DNA of 64,000 bases from UBA3069 sp050633465 (GTDB lineage: Bacteria > Pseudomonadota > Alphaproteobacteria > Rhodobacterales > Rhodobacteraceae). The translations under genes were made by a program, and so were the position numbers. Numbering within the stretch: position 1 is the stretch's first letter; each line of letters opens with the position of its first letter. The DNA lies in NCBI GenBank assembly GCA_050633465.1, contig JBOEGO010000017.1:186001-250000 (forward strand). Reading direction: 5' to 3'. Of the stretch, positions 7,964-16,208 are shown in pieces. The notes under the pieces were generated by a model. That model had not been told where the DNA came from. It ran no database searches and saw nothing but the letters and a program-made list of their open reading frames with translations.

Positions 7964-9070
7964 TTACAGGCTGGCGTCCAGCGCGGCGACGATGGCATCG
8001 CCCATTTGGCCGGTCGAAACGGGAGTCACGCCGTCCTCGCCCAGCAGGTCGGCGGTGCGCAGGCCATCGGCCAGCACTTTCTCTACGGCTTTTTCCAGAC
8101 GGTCGGCCTCGGCTCCCTGGTCAAAGGAATAGCGCAGCGCCATGGCAAAGGACAAAACGCAGGCGATCGGGTTTGCCTTGCCCTGGCCCATGATGTCGGG
8201 CGCGGACCCGTGGACGGGTTCATACAATGCCTTTGGCCGGCCATTGGCCATGGGCGCACCCAGCGAGGCCGAGGGCAACATGCCAAGCGAGCCGGTCAGC
8301 ATCGCCGCCGCATCGGACAACAGGTCGCCAAACAGGTTGTCGGTGACGATCACATCGAACTGTTTGGGCCAGCGGCACAGCTGCATCGCGCCCGCATCGG
8401 CATACATATGCGACAGTTCAACATCGGCATATTCGGCCTGGTGGACCTCGGTCACGACCTGACGCCACAGGATGCCGGATTCCATCACATTGGCCTTTTC
8501 CATCGAACAGACCTTGTTCCCGCGTTTGCGGGCCAGTTCGAACGCCGAACGCGCCACGCGGGCGATTTCGGATTCGGTGTAACGCTGGGTGTTGATGCCG
8601 ACGCGTTCGTTGCCTTCTTCGATGATACCGCGGGGTTCGCCGAAATAGATGCCGCTGGTCAGTTCGCGCACGATCATGATGTCAAGGCCCGCGACCACGT
8701 CCTTTTTCAGCGATGAAAAATCGGCCAGCGCATCGAAACATTGTGCGGGGCGCAGGTTGGCGAACAGGTCCATTTCCTTGCGCAGGCGCAGCAGCCCGCG
8801 CTCGGGTTTTACGGAAAAATCCAGATCGTCGTATTTGGGGCCGCCCACGGCACCCAGCAGCACGGCGTCTACTTCTTGGGCTTTGGCCATGGTGTCGTCG
8901 TGCAGGGGGGTGCCGTGTTTGTCATAGGCGCAGCCGCCCACCAGATCTTCGGACACGTCAAAGGCCAGATCGCGTTTGGCGCCATACCAGTCGATGACCT
9001 TGCGGACCTCGGCCATGACTTCGGGGCCGATGCCGTCACCGGCAAGAATAAGAAGCGAGGGGTTTGTCAT
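7964..9070 (-). CDS. leuB: 3-isopropylmalate dehydrogenase
   Basis: The 368-residue enzyme oxidatively decarboxylates 3-isopropylmalate to 2-oxoisocaproate with NAD+, the third committed step of leucine synthesis. Family marks in order are LLILAGDGIGPEVMAE at the N-terminus, LLGAVGGPKYDD, substrate arginines in RLRKEMDLFANLRP, and VRELTSGIYFGEPRG. The metal site is in VIVTDNLFGDLLSDAAAMLTGSLG, and the NAD site is EPVHGSAPDIMGQGKANP. Length and order match LeuB rather than isocitrate or tartrate dehydrogenase. leuD and leuC lie about 4.3 kb away on the same strand, separated by unrelated genes. Confidence 0.96.
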   Translation of the reverse strand: MTNPSLLILAGDGIGPEVMAEVRKVIDWYGAKRDLAFDVSEDLVGGCAYDKHGTPLHDDTMAKAQEVDAVLLGAVGGPKYDDLDFSVKPERGLLRLRKEMDLFANLRPAQCFDALADFSSLKKDVVAGLDIMIVRELTSGIYFGEPRGIIEEGNERVGINTQRYTESEIARVARSAFELARKRGNKVCSMEKANVMESGILWRQVVTEVHQAEYADVELSHMYADAGAMQLCRWPKQFDVIVTDNLFGDLLSDAAAMLTGSLGMLPSASLGAPMANGRPKALYEPVHGSAPDIMGQGKANPIACVLSFAMALRYSFDQGAEADRLEKAVEKVLADGLRTADLLGEDGVTPVSTGQMGDAIVAALDASL

Positions 9071-9133
9071 ATGTCGGGTGTCCTTGCAGCGTGTTTTTGT
9101 TGCCTAGCGGGGTAGCGGTTGGCGCGGGGAAGA

Positions 9134-10030
9134 TCAAGAAACAAAGGGGGCCAGACCGCTGGCCAACGCATCCCAGACATGGCGGATGCGCGGGGTGGAC
9201 CGCATCGCCTGCGGCGCGGTTAACCAGACGGGCAATGCGGGGATATCAACGCCCAGCGGGATTTCGGCCACCTGCGGATCGCGTGCGATCATTTGCGCCT
9301 GCCCGAACCCGATGCCGCAGCCCGCCCGCACCAGTTCAAGATAGGTCACCTGATCGTCGCACCGTGTGGTGAACCAGTCGCGCCGCGCCGGAATGCCGCC
9401 CTGTTGCATAGCCCGCAGTATCAAATCGCTGCGATCATAGCCGACCAGATCGTGCTGGCGCAGGTCTTGCACGGTTTCGGGCCAACCCCTGCGGTTCAGG
9501 TAATCATGCGCGGCAAATGCGGTTAGCCGGATGTCGCCCAGATGTCTGGCGACCAGTTCCAGCTGGGTCGGGCGATACATGCGGACGGCGATGTCGGCCT
9601 CGCGGAACAGCAGGTTGCCGGTTTCGTCGGATGGATCAAGGTCGATGACAATGCCCGGTTCGGCCGCGCGCAGTTTGGCGATGATCGGCGGCAGCAGGTG
9701 CAGCGCGACAACATGGCTGGCCGTGACACGCACGGGGCCGTTCAGGTCGTGCTGATGCCCTGCGGCGGTCAGGGTCATCTGGTGCATCGCGGCGCGCATC
9801 GCCTGCGCGTGGGGCAGCAGTTCCGCACCTGTTTCTGTCAGGGACAACCCACGCGGCTGGCGGGTGAACAGGGGCACGCCCAGCGCCTGTTCGATCTGTT
9901 GAATATGGCGGCCAAGGGTGGGTTGGCTGGCACCTAGGCGGGTTGCGGCCTGCGAAAGCGACCCTTCCTCGGCCACAGCAAGGAAGGCCTGTATCAGGGA
10001 CCAGTTGAGGGAACGGAGTGCATCTGTCAT
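9134..10030 (-). CDS. LysR-family transcriptional regulator
   Basis: The 298-residue protein has an N-terminal winged helix-turn-helix (about residues 5-65: LIQAFLAVAEEGSLSQAATRLGASQPTLGRHIQQIEQ). A LysR substrate-binding domain starts near VRVTASHVVALHLLPPI. It is divergent from a Rossmann-fold reductase-like gene across a 95-base gap. That is the classical LysR arrangement, so that gene is the likely target along with its own promoter. A dyad overlapping its own start codon is listed separately. The effector is unknown. Confidence 0.92.
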   Translation of the reverse strand: MTDALRSLNWSLIQAFLAVAEEGSLSQAATRLGASQPTLGRHIQQIEQALGVPLFTRQPRGLSLTETGAELLPHAQAMRAAMHQMTLTAAGHQHDLNGPVRVTASHVVALHLLPPIIAKLRAAEPGIVIDLDPSDETGNLLFREADIAVRMYRPTQLELVARHLGDIRLTAFAAHDYLNRRGWPETVQDLRQHDLVGYDRSDLILRAMQQGGIPARRDWFTTRCDDQVTYLELVRAGCGIGFGQAQMIARDPQVAEIPLGVDIPALPVWLTAPQAMRSTPRIRHVWDALASGLAPFVS

Positions 10031-10042
10031 TCAATTATGAAT
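10029..10042. promoter_or_regulatory. Dyad overlapping the lysR start, candidate LysR box
   Basis: ATTCAATTATGAAT has inverted ends (ATTCA and TGAAT) and contains a T-N11-A core, the loose LysR recognition pattern. It lies in the divergent spacer at the regulator's start codon, which would suit autorepression. Confidence 0.3.
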
Positions 10043-10125
10043 ACCAGGCCTTTGGTTTTGGGCAATTTATATTCGCAATCGCATGGCGCATTTTCATGGC
10101 AGAGATCGCAACACAGGAGATGAGA

Positions 10126-11028
10126 ATGACCAAAACAGCATTGATACTGGGTGCAAGCGGGCGGTTTGGCCGCCATGCAACCAAGGCATTTGAAACCGCA
10201 GGCTGGCAGGTGCGCCGGTTTGATCGCAAAGCCGATGATCTGCACAGCGCCATGGCGGGCGCGGATGTGACGGTGAACGCGATGAACCCCAAGAGTTACA
10301 ATCTGTGGGCGCACGCGCTGTTGCCGCTTCATGCGCGTGTCATTGAGGCGGCAAAGGGCACAGGCACCACCCTGATTGTGCCGGGCAATGTTTATGTGTT
10401 CGGGCCGGATGTGGCGATGCCATGGACGGCGCACAGCCCGCACCGCGCGCAGAACCCGTTGGCGCAATTGCGCATCAGGATGGAGGCGATGTATCGCGAA
10501 GCGGGCCTGCCCGTGATCCTGCTGCGTTGCGGTGATTTCATCGACGATCAAAAAACCATGAACTGGTTCGAAGGCTTCATCACCAAACCGCTAAACAAGG
10601 GGCGGATTGATTACCCCGGCGATGAGGGCGTGCCGCATTCATGGGCCTATTTGCCCGATGCCGCCCGTGCCATGGTGATGCTGGCCGAACGGCGCAGCAC
10701 TTTGGCAAGGTTCGAGGACATTCCTTTCGGGGGTTTCACGATGACGGGGGCAGAACTGGCCACCGCCCTGACGCAGGCAACGGGCAAAACGGTGGCGGCC
10801 GGTAAATTTGACTGGTGGATGCTGCAACTGCTGCGCCCCTTTGCGCCGATGGTGCGGGGTCTGTTCGAAATGCGGTATTTGTGGTCGCTACCGCATCGGC
10901 TGGACGGGGCGCGGATGGCGGAATTGCTGCCCGATTTCGTGGCCACCCCGCCAGAGGTGGCATTGCGGCAGGCGCTGGCCTATCGACTGGGAGAGACGAT
11001 GGCGGTTGAGGGCGCGGTGCCTGCCTGA
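10126..11028 (+). CDS. NAD(P)-binding Rossmann-fold (extended SDR/epimerase-like) protein
   Basis: The 300-residue protein begins with the dinucleotide-binding motif LILGASGRFGRHATKAFE (GxxGxxG). It continues with an SDR-like beta-alpha pattern, including VPGNVYVFGPD and a downstream WAYLPDAARAMVMLAER segment seen in NAD-dependent epimerase/dehydratase relatives. The catalytic Tyr-x3-Lys pair of true epimerases is not evident, so an atypical reductase or binding protein is possible. I chose ATG 10126 because AGGAG lies six bases upstream. An ATG at 10120 is too close to it, and the frame open from 10018 runs into the regulator. It is divergent from the LysR gene and probably controlled by it. 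Its last 49 bases overlap the end of the convergent EEP gene. Confidence 0.8.
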   Translation: MTKTALILGASGRFGRHATKAFETAGWQVRRFDRKADDLHSAMAGADVTVNAMNPKSYNLWAHALLPLHARVIEAAKGTGTTLIVPGNVYVFGPDVAMPWTAHSPHRAQNPLAQLRIRMEAMYREAGLPVILLRCGDFIDDQKTMNWFEGFITKPLNKGRIDYPGDEGVPHSWAYLPDAARAMVMLAERRSTLARFEDIPFGGFTMTGAELATALTQATGKTVAAGKFDWWMLQLLRPFAPMVRGLFEMRYLWSLPHRLDGARMAELLPDFVATPPEVALRQALAYRLGETMAVEGAVPA

Positions 11029-12089
11029 TCCACATCCAGATCGACCCAGACCAAACGGTGGCGGCTGGCCAGCGCCGCCGTTTTGGCCATGGGATCATCA
11101 GGCGCGGGCCAGAACACCCCCGCGTTGTCCAGATGCAGATCCTTTGACGGCAGGATATAATCCACCCGCAGGTTGCCGGGGGCGGGGTCATCCCAATCGA
11201 CCGTATCCAGCGCGGGGTCCCCCAGATGGCCCGCATTGGCATATAGATCACCGCGCCCGCGCGGTTGCGGATCCTGTAGGCGGGGGTGGTTCAACAGGGC
11301 ATTCAGCGCCTCGCGGCGGGCTTCGCCGTCAGAAGGGTCGGCATTGGCCCCACCGATCACAATCACAGGGCCATCGGGCGCCGTGCCCAGCTTACCATCC
11401 AGATATTGCAGCCAAAGGCGCGCCTCGTCGCGGTTGCGCAGCCCGTTGCGATCCTCGGGGCCATCAAAAACCGGGGGCGTGGCGTGCCAAGCCAGCAGGG
11501 AAATCACGGTGCCGCCGACCTGCACCGGCACCACCCAATGCCCGACCGAAGACAGGCGTTGCGCATCGGCGGCGGCCCTGGCTGTGATGATTTTGGCCGT
11601 GGGGGGCGGTGTGGCCCATGCCTGCCCCGTCCATTTCAGGGTGCTGAAATCCTGGACCCCCTGATCCAGCAGGGGAAACCGCGACAGGATCGCCATGCCG
11701 CCATCACCATTGAAACGGCCATAGCCCTGCGCATCACGCGCCTGACCCAACCTGCCATTGCCATCCAGATCATGCCCCGAGGGCAGGCCGGAATTCGGGC
11801 GACGGGCAAACACATAGGGGTAATCCAGCCCGAAATCGGCCAGACGGTCGCGCAGCGCATTAAGTGCGACAAGATCGTGATCATAATCCACATCCATCAG
11901 CAAAATTACATCGGGCGCGGCGCGGGACATGATCAGCATGACGGATTCGATTTGCGCGTCATCGCCGCTGCGGATGTCGCGCAGCAACAGGCCCGGCCCC
12001 TTGCGCGACAGTGACGCATTCCATGCGGCCACGCGCAACGGATCGGCCATGGCGCTGCTGGACACCCCGATAAACAGGGCACAAAGCAA
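10980..12089 (-). CDS. Secreted endonuclease/exonuclease/phosphatase (EEP) family protein
   Basis: The protein has about 369 residues and the DNase I/EEP fold. LRVAAWNASLSRKG is at the N-terminus, then PDVILLMDVDYDH, RDEARLWLQYLDGKLG with VIVIGGANADPSDGEAR, and finally NLRVDYILPSKDL. The metal-binding Asn and Asp residues of the family are recognisable. A hydrophobic segment before ADPLRVAAWN suggests a signal peptide. No ATG precedes that segment after the upstream gene ends, so I place the start at TTG 12089. CTG 12098 would overlap the upstream stop, and ATG 12050 would remove the signal. The substrate (nucleic acid, phosphoester or lipid) is not determined. It is probably co-translated with the membrane protein upstream. 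Confidence 0.75.
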   Translation of the reverse strand: MLCALFIGVSSSAMADPLRVAAWNASLSRKGPGLLLRDIRSGDDAQIESVMLIMSRAAPDVILLMDVDYDHDLVALNALRDRLADFGLDYPYVFARRPNSGLPSGHDLDGNGRLGQARDAQGYGRFNGDGGMAILSRFPLLDQGVQDFSTLKWTGQAWATPPPTAKIITARAAADAQRLSSVGHWVVPVQVGGTVISLLAWHATPPVFDGPEDRNGLRNRDEARLWLQYLDGKLGTAPDGPVIVIGGANADPSDGEARREALNALLNHPRLQDPQPRGRGDLYANAGHLGDPALDTVDWDDPAPGNLRVDYILPSKDLHLDNAGVFWPAPDDPMAKTAALASRHRLVWVDLDVDQAGTAPSTAIVSPSR

Positions 12090-12094
12090 TAGGA

Positions 12095-12940
12095 TCAGGC
12101 GGTTTGAAAACCCTGTTGTTCTGCCTCTGCGGCGGCATAGGCGCGGCGGCGTTTCTGGGCGATCATTTCGGCGATACGGCCCAGCGCGACACCGCGCATC
12201 ATCATGCTGGCAGGAACGAAGGCCCATATGCTTACCGTCCAGATCAGGGTTTGCGGATTCTCCATCGCGCCCAGATCAATGTAGGAGCCAAGCGCCTTGA
12301 CCAGAGCTGGCACCAAGAATGGCAGCAAGAAGCCTAATACAACGTTAACACGCGCATCTTTTTGCAGCCGCGCCACCACGTCGCCGCCCGTTGTGGGGTC
12401 AAACAGCGGCAGGTTGATCCAGACATTGAACGCGCCATTGCGGCTGGGCCAGTTCAACATCCGCACCACCAGAGTAAAGGCAAACACCAGCAGGATTGAC
12501 ATGAAATAGGCAGTGCCGGCGGCCACCCGCGTTTGCCCGACCATGCCCGCCGCGTTGCTATCGGCCACGGTCAACAATACCAGCCGCACCGGCGAATACG
12601 GAAAGTCGAGAGAATGCCCGATGATCGTCGTCAACGAGGCGCAGATATGCGTCAGCTGCGACGGTTGATAGGCGTGGCGAAACGCCATTGTCAGCCCGAA
12701 TACCGTCAGCACCAAGGCGGCAAAACGCAAGCGGTTGAACGGCGGGGCGTAGCGGAACTCCAGATAGCTGGGGTAGGCGCTGTTATATTCAAAGAACACC
12801 AGCAATGCAGCCAACATGGCGGCAAGCAAGGCGAATTGTGCGCTGTCACTGCCGATTTCCGGCAGCAGCAACGCTGGTATCAATAGCAGCAGCGCCACAA
12901 GAAAGGCGCGCACCACTGCGCTTGTCAGTTTTCCGATCAC
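12095..12940 (-). CDS. Conserved multi-pass membrane protein of unknown function
   Basis: The 281 residues contain about six to seven hydrophobic helices. The first is VVRAFLVALLLLIPALLLPEI, and the others are near 40-60, 72-90, 150-170, 205-225 and 235-255. A soluble loop between them contains YNSAYPSYLEFRYAPPFNRLRF. I recognise no catalytic motif. The C-terminal tail is charged and Ala/Gln-rich. It sits directly upstream of the secreted EEP protein with a 5-base gap, so the two may act together at the envelope. The function is not known. Confidence 0.75.
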   Translation of the reverse strand: MIGKLTSAVVRAFLVALLLLIPALLLPEIGSDSAQFALLAAMLAALLVFFEYNSAYPSYLEFRYAPPFNRLRFAALVLTVFGLTMAFRHAYQPSQLTHICASLTTIIGHSLDFPYSPVRLVLLTVADSNAAGMVGQTRVAAGTAYFMSILLVFAFTLVVRMLNWPSRNGAFNVWINLPLFDPTTGGDVVARLQKDARVNVVLGFLLPFLVPALVKALGSYIDLGAMENPQTLIWTVSIWAFVPASMMMRGVALGRIAEMIAQKRRRAYAAAEAEQQGFQTA

Positions 12941-13263
12941 TGCCCGATCCCTTCAAACTGGCCGGGGGCGATACGATGCCGCGCCCTGTTTCCAACTTGA
13001 TTCCGCTCTTTATGGCGGTATGCCTCATTCTTGCCCAATTTTTGCCTTCTTTCGTCGGATGCCTCAAGCGTTGGTTAATAAACAACAAAGGTTTAGGGCG
13101 ATTTCGTGGACAAACTGGTGCGAGATTGCATCATAGAGCGCACCGAAAAATGGCACGGGGTCAGACACATACCAGATGTGGTGTGACGCAGGGCGCGAGC
13201 CACCACAGACCACTAAAGGTTGTTTTGTGCTTTTGGCAGAAAATTAACCAGTTGACGTTAAGG
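12941..13263. other. Intergenic region without a recognisable gene
   Basis: About 320 bases between the divergent end of the membrane-protein gene and the leuD terminator. Short open frames here lack ribosome binding sites and protein-like composition. AT-rich tracts near 13070-13090 and 13240-13260 could hold the promoter of the membrane-protein gene, but I see no clear boxes. Confidence 0.5.
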
Positions 13264-13300
13264 CAACAAAAAAGGGCCGCCCCGACGGACGGCCCTTAGC
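13264..13300 (-). terminator. Rho-independent terminator of leuCD
   Basis: On the minus strand AAGGGCCG, a 10-base loop and CGGCCCTT are followed by a T run, 17 bases after the leuD stop. Confidence 0.85.
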
Positions 13301-13316
13301 CATTCAGTTCAATGGA

Positions 13317-13922
13317 TCAGACCCAGGGACGTGCCTGTGCTGCCTTTTCCTCAAAGGCGTCGATTGCGCCCTTTTTGGCCATGGTCAGGCCGATGTCGTC
13401 CAGCCCTTCGAGCAGGCAGTGTTTCTTGAACGGGTCCACGTCGAAGTTGAACACCTCGCCATCCGATGTGGTCACGGTCTGCGCCTCCAGGTCGACGGTC
13501 ATCCGCGCGTTCGACCCTTTTTCGGCGTCTTTCATCAACACATCCACGGCCTCTTGCGGCAACACGATAGGCAGGATGCCGTTTTTGAAACAGTTGTTGA
13601 AAAAGATGTCAGCGAAAGAGGTGGAGATCACCGATTTGATGCCGAAATCGGCCAAGGCCCAGGGCGCGTGTTCGCGTGACGACCCGCAGCCGAAGTTATC
13701 GCCCGCCACCAGCACCTGCGTTTCGCGGTATTGCGGCTGGTTCAGCACGAAATCGGGGATTTCATTGCCCTGACGGTCATATCGCATTTCGTCAAACAGG
13801 TTCACACCCAGGCCCGAGCGTTTGATGGTTTTCAGGAACACCTTTGGGATGATCATATCGGTGTCGATATTGACCAGCGGCATGGGTGCGGCGATTCCGG
13901 TGAGTTTTTCGAACTTGTCCAT
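13317..13922 (-). CDS. leuD: 3-isopropylmalate dehydratase small subunit
   Basis: The 201-residue subunit carries the swivelling domain of isopropylmalate isomerase, which converts 2- to 3-isopropylmalate with LeuC. Family marks are PLVNIDTDMIIPKVFLKTIKR near the N-terminus, the substrate-binding GDNFGCGSSREHAPWAL, and the later FADIFFNNCFKNGILPI. Length is normal. It starts 11 bases after the leuC stop and ends at a strong terminator, so leuC-leuD form one unit. Confidence 0.96.
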   Translation of the reverse strand: MDKFEKLTGIAAPMPLVNIDTDMIIPKVFLKTIKRSGLGVNLFDEMRYDRQGNEIPDFVLNQPQYRETQVLVAGDNFGCGSSREHAPWALADFGIKSVISTSFADIFFNNCFKNGILPIVLPQEAVDVLMKDAEKGSNARMTVDLEAQTVTTSDGEVFNFDVDPFKKHCLLEGLDDIGLTMAKKGAIDAFEEKAAQARPWV

Positions 13923-13933
13923 CTGTCGTCCCC

Positions 13934-15352
13934 TTATGCGTTTTCGGTCAACATGTCGCGCACATCGGTCAGGTGACCGGTGATTGCGGCGGCGGCGGCC
14001 ATGGCGGGCGACACAAGGTGCGTGCGCCCCTTATAGCCCTGACGCCCTTCGAAGTTGCGGTTCGAAGTCGAGGCGCAGCGCTCGCCCTCGGCCAGTTGGT
14101 CAGGGTTCATCGCCAGACACATGGAGCAGCCCGCCAGACGCCATTCAAAACCGGCATCGGTAAAGATTTGGGCCAGCCCTTCTTCTTCGGCCTGGGCGCG
14201 GACAAGGCCCGAACCCGGAACGACCATGGCGCGCATCCCGTCCTTGACCTTTTTACCCTTGAGGATGGCTGCGGCGGCGCGCAGATCCTCGATCCGGCCA
14301 TTGGTGCAGGACCCGATGAACACGGTGTCGATGGCGATGTCGGTCAGTTTCTGACCGGCGGTCAGGCCCATGTATTCAATCGCACGTTTGGCGGCTTCGA
14401 CCTTGCCCCCCTTGAATGATTCAGGCGCGGGCACAACGGCAGAGATCGGCAGCACGTCTTCGGGCGAGGTGCCCCATGTCACGACGGGTTCGATGTCTTC
14501 GCCCTTGAGGGTTACGACCTTGTCCCACTGCGCATCTTCGTCGGTGAACAGGGTTTTCCACCATGCCAGCGCCGCCTCGAACTGGGCACCTTTGGGGGCA
14601 TGGGGGCGGCCCTTGACGTATTCATAGGTCTTTTCGTCGGGGGCGATCAGGCCCGCACGGGCGCCGCCCTCGATCGCCATGTTACAGACGGTCATACGCC
14701 CTTCCATCGACAGATCGCGGATCGCTTCGCCGCAGTATTCGATGACATATCCGGTGCCGCCAGCGGTGCCGGTTTCACCGATCACGGCAAGGGTGATGTC
14801 CTTGGCGGTCACACCCGGGCGCAGTTTGCCGGTGATTTCGACCTTCATGTTTTTCGATTTCTTCTGGATCAGCGTTTGCGTGGCCAGAACATGTTCGACC
14901 TCGGAGGTGCCGATGCCATGGGCCAGCGCGCCGAATGCGCCATGGGTGGCGGTGTGGCTGTCGCCGCACACCACGGTCATGCCCGGCAGGGTCCAGCCCT
15001 GTTCAGGCCCGACAATATGCACGATGCCCTGACGCACATCGGACACCGGGTAATAATGCACGCCGAAATCTTTGGCGTTTTTATCCAGAGCCTGCACCTG
15101 AATGCGGGATTCTTCGGTCATTTGCGAGGGATCGTTGCGCCCTGCGGTGGTTGGCACGTTGTGGTCCGGCACGGCGATGGTTTTATCGGGCGCGTGGACC
15201 TTGCGGCCCGCCATGCGCAGGCCTTCGAACGCCTGCGGGCTGGTGACCTCGTGGACCAGATGGCGGTCGATATACAAAAGGCAGGTGCCGTCATCGGATT
15301 CATCCGCGACATGGGCATCCCAGATTTTATCATAAAGGGTCTTGGGGGACAT
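13934..15352 (-). CDS. leuC: 3-isopropylmalate dehydratase large subunit
   Basis: The 472-residue catalytic subunit of isopropylmalate isomerase carries a [4Fe-4S] cluster. Marks are TLYDKIWDAHVADE at the start, VCGDSHTATHGAFGALAHGIGTSEVEH, VFIGSCTNGRIEDLRAAA (first cluster Cys), and CSMCLAMNPDQLAEGERCASTSNRNFEGRQG (the CxxC pair and substrate residues). I chose ATG 15352, which has GAGAGGAC just upstream. The longer frame to 15424 would add a 24-residue extension without family support. With leuD and the distant leuB it supplies leucine. Confidence 0.96.
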   Translation of the reverse strand: MSPKTLYDKIWDAHVADESDDGTCLLYIDRHLVHEVTSPQAFEGLRMAGRKVHAPDKTIAVPDHNVPTTAGRNDPSQMTEESRIQVQALDKNAKDFGVHYYPVSDVRQGIVHIVGPEQGWTLPGMTVVCGDSHTATHGAFGALAHGIGTSEVEHVLATQTLIQKKSKNMKVEITGKLRPGVTAKDITLAVIGETGTAGGTGYVIEYCGEAIRDLSMEGRMTVCNMAIEGGARAGLIAPDEKTYEYVKGRPHAPKGAQFEAALAWWKTLFTDEDAQWDKVVTLKGEDIEPVVTWGTSPEDVLPISAVVPAPESFKGGKVEAAKRAIEYMGLTAGQKLTDIAIDTVFIGSCTNGRIEDLRAAAAILKGKKVKDGMRAMVVPGSGLVRAQAEEEGLAQIFTDAGFEWRLAGCSMCLAMNPDQLAEGERCASTSNRNFEGRQGYKGRTHLVSPAMAAAAAITGHLTDVRDMLTENA

Positions 15353-15433
15353 GTGTCCTCTCCCGTTCATTGCTGTTGGTATGGCTGTGAGTAAGGGGGC
15401 CTGCGCGCGGCACGCGGCAAGCAAAACGCAGGA

Positions 15434-15520
15434 TTACAGTCGTGCGAGAACCGTCAGGGTCGCACCGAAAAACCGCCAAGGCAGGCGCGCACGGTCATCC
15501 ATGTCAAAAATCTGTGTCAT
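15434..15520 (-). CDS. Possible small ORF (28 aa) upstream of leuC
   Basis: A minus-strand frame opens at ATG 15520 and closes at TAA 15434-15436. The peptide starts MTQIFDMDDRARLPWRFFG and ends in a short hydrophobic stretch, TLTVLARL: an acidic/basic head with an amphipathic tail. It lies about 80 bases upstream of leuC in the same direction. The composition looks protein-like, but there is no clear Shine-Dalgarno sequence and no run of Leu codons typical of a leucine attenuator. It is low confidence, and could be chance. Confidence 0.25.
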   Translation of the reverse strand: MTQIFDMDDRARLPWRFFGATLTVLARL

Positions 15521-15599
15521 GGGGTAGCAGATACATGGGCAAGCTGAGTCTATCAAGGGGGCAGCGCAACGGGCCGGAAAATGCCGGTGATTGCGGATC

Positions 15600-16022
15600 T
15601 CAGCAGGCTTGGGTGCGGGTTTCCCAATCGGGGGGCAGGTCCAGCCAATCAGCGGCTTCGGCCATGGTTTCGCATTGTTTCAGTTTCAGCCGCTCCAGCC
15701 CGTAGGCATGGCCCAGAAACATGCGTGCAATCCCCTGCCCGATGGAACCCGGCTGGGTCAGGATGGCGATGGGAAACGGGCGGTCGTTGCCAAAGGTCGC
15801 AAAATGGCGGTCACATTGCGCCAGAATGCCCCGCGCCATTTGTGCATTCAGAATCGATCCGGTTTGTTTGCGCAGGTCCAGCAACATGCCGGACAGGTTG
15901 CCGAATTCAGTCAGATTTGCGCCCTTGGCACGGGAGGCGGCGACCTGTTCCTCGCTTGGGGCGGCGGTCACACGCAGGACCAGCAATTGCAAATCAGATT
16001 GATATTCGAACGCGATCCCCAT
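15600..16022 (-). CDS. STAS/SpoIIAA-like protein, unknown role
   Basis: The 140 residues start MGIAFEYQSDLQLLVLRVTAAPSEE and alternate beta strands and helices. They include LSGMLLDLRKQTGSI and a late FLGHAYGLERLKLKQCETMAEAADWLDLP. This resembles the STAS/SpoIIAA-like domains found alone in many proteobacteria, where the middle strand precedes a helix that in true anti-sigma antagonists carries a phosphorylated Ser. ATG 16022 has AGGGGGG about eight bases upstream and is preferred over a start at 16070. No sigma-factor genes are nearby. Family placement is tentative. Confidence 0.6.
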   Translation of the reverse strand: MGIAFEYQSDLQLLVLRVTAAPSEEQVAASRAKGANLTEFGNLSGMLLDLRKQTGSILNAQMARGILAQCDRHFATFGNDRPFPIAILTQPGSIGQGIARMFLGHAYGLERLKLKQCETMAEAADWLDLPPDWETRTQAC

Positions 16023-16208
16023 TTGGTTGCCCCCCTTACAATCCAATCCTGACAATCCAATCCTGTGCATTTCATCCTAGGTTAGCATTTTTTTTCGATC
16101 AGACAACCATAGCGGCATCGCGCTACCTGCGTGACCCGCTGCGCTGGCATCTAGGGCTGGACAGCGCGGCGGGAAATCCCGACAGTTGGATAAAGTTTGA
16201 GGGGCAGA

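Noticed and set aside
15353..15599. Leucine attenuator upstream of leuC
   Set aside because: No leader with a run of Leu codons and no terminator/antiterminator pair is visible; only a possible unrelated small ORF.
16080..16208. Protein-like reading (ASRYLRDPLRWHLGLDSAAG) just before the mscS start in another frame
   Set aside because: It has no start codon with a ribosome site and no stop compatible with a short gene; it runs into mscS out of frame, so I treat it as chance.
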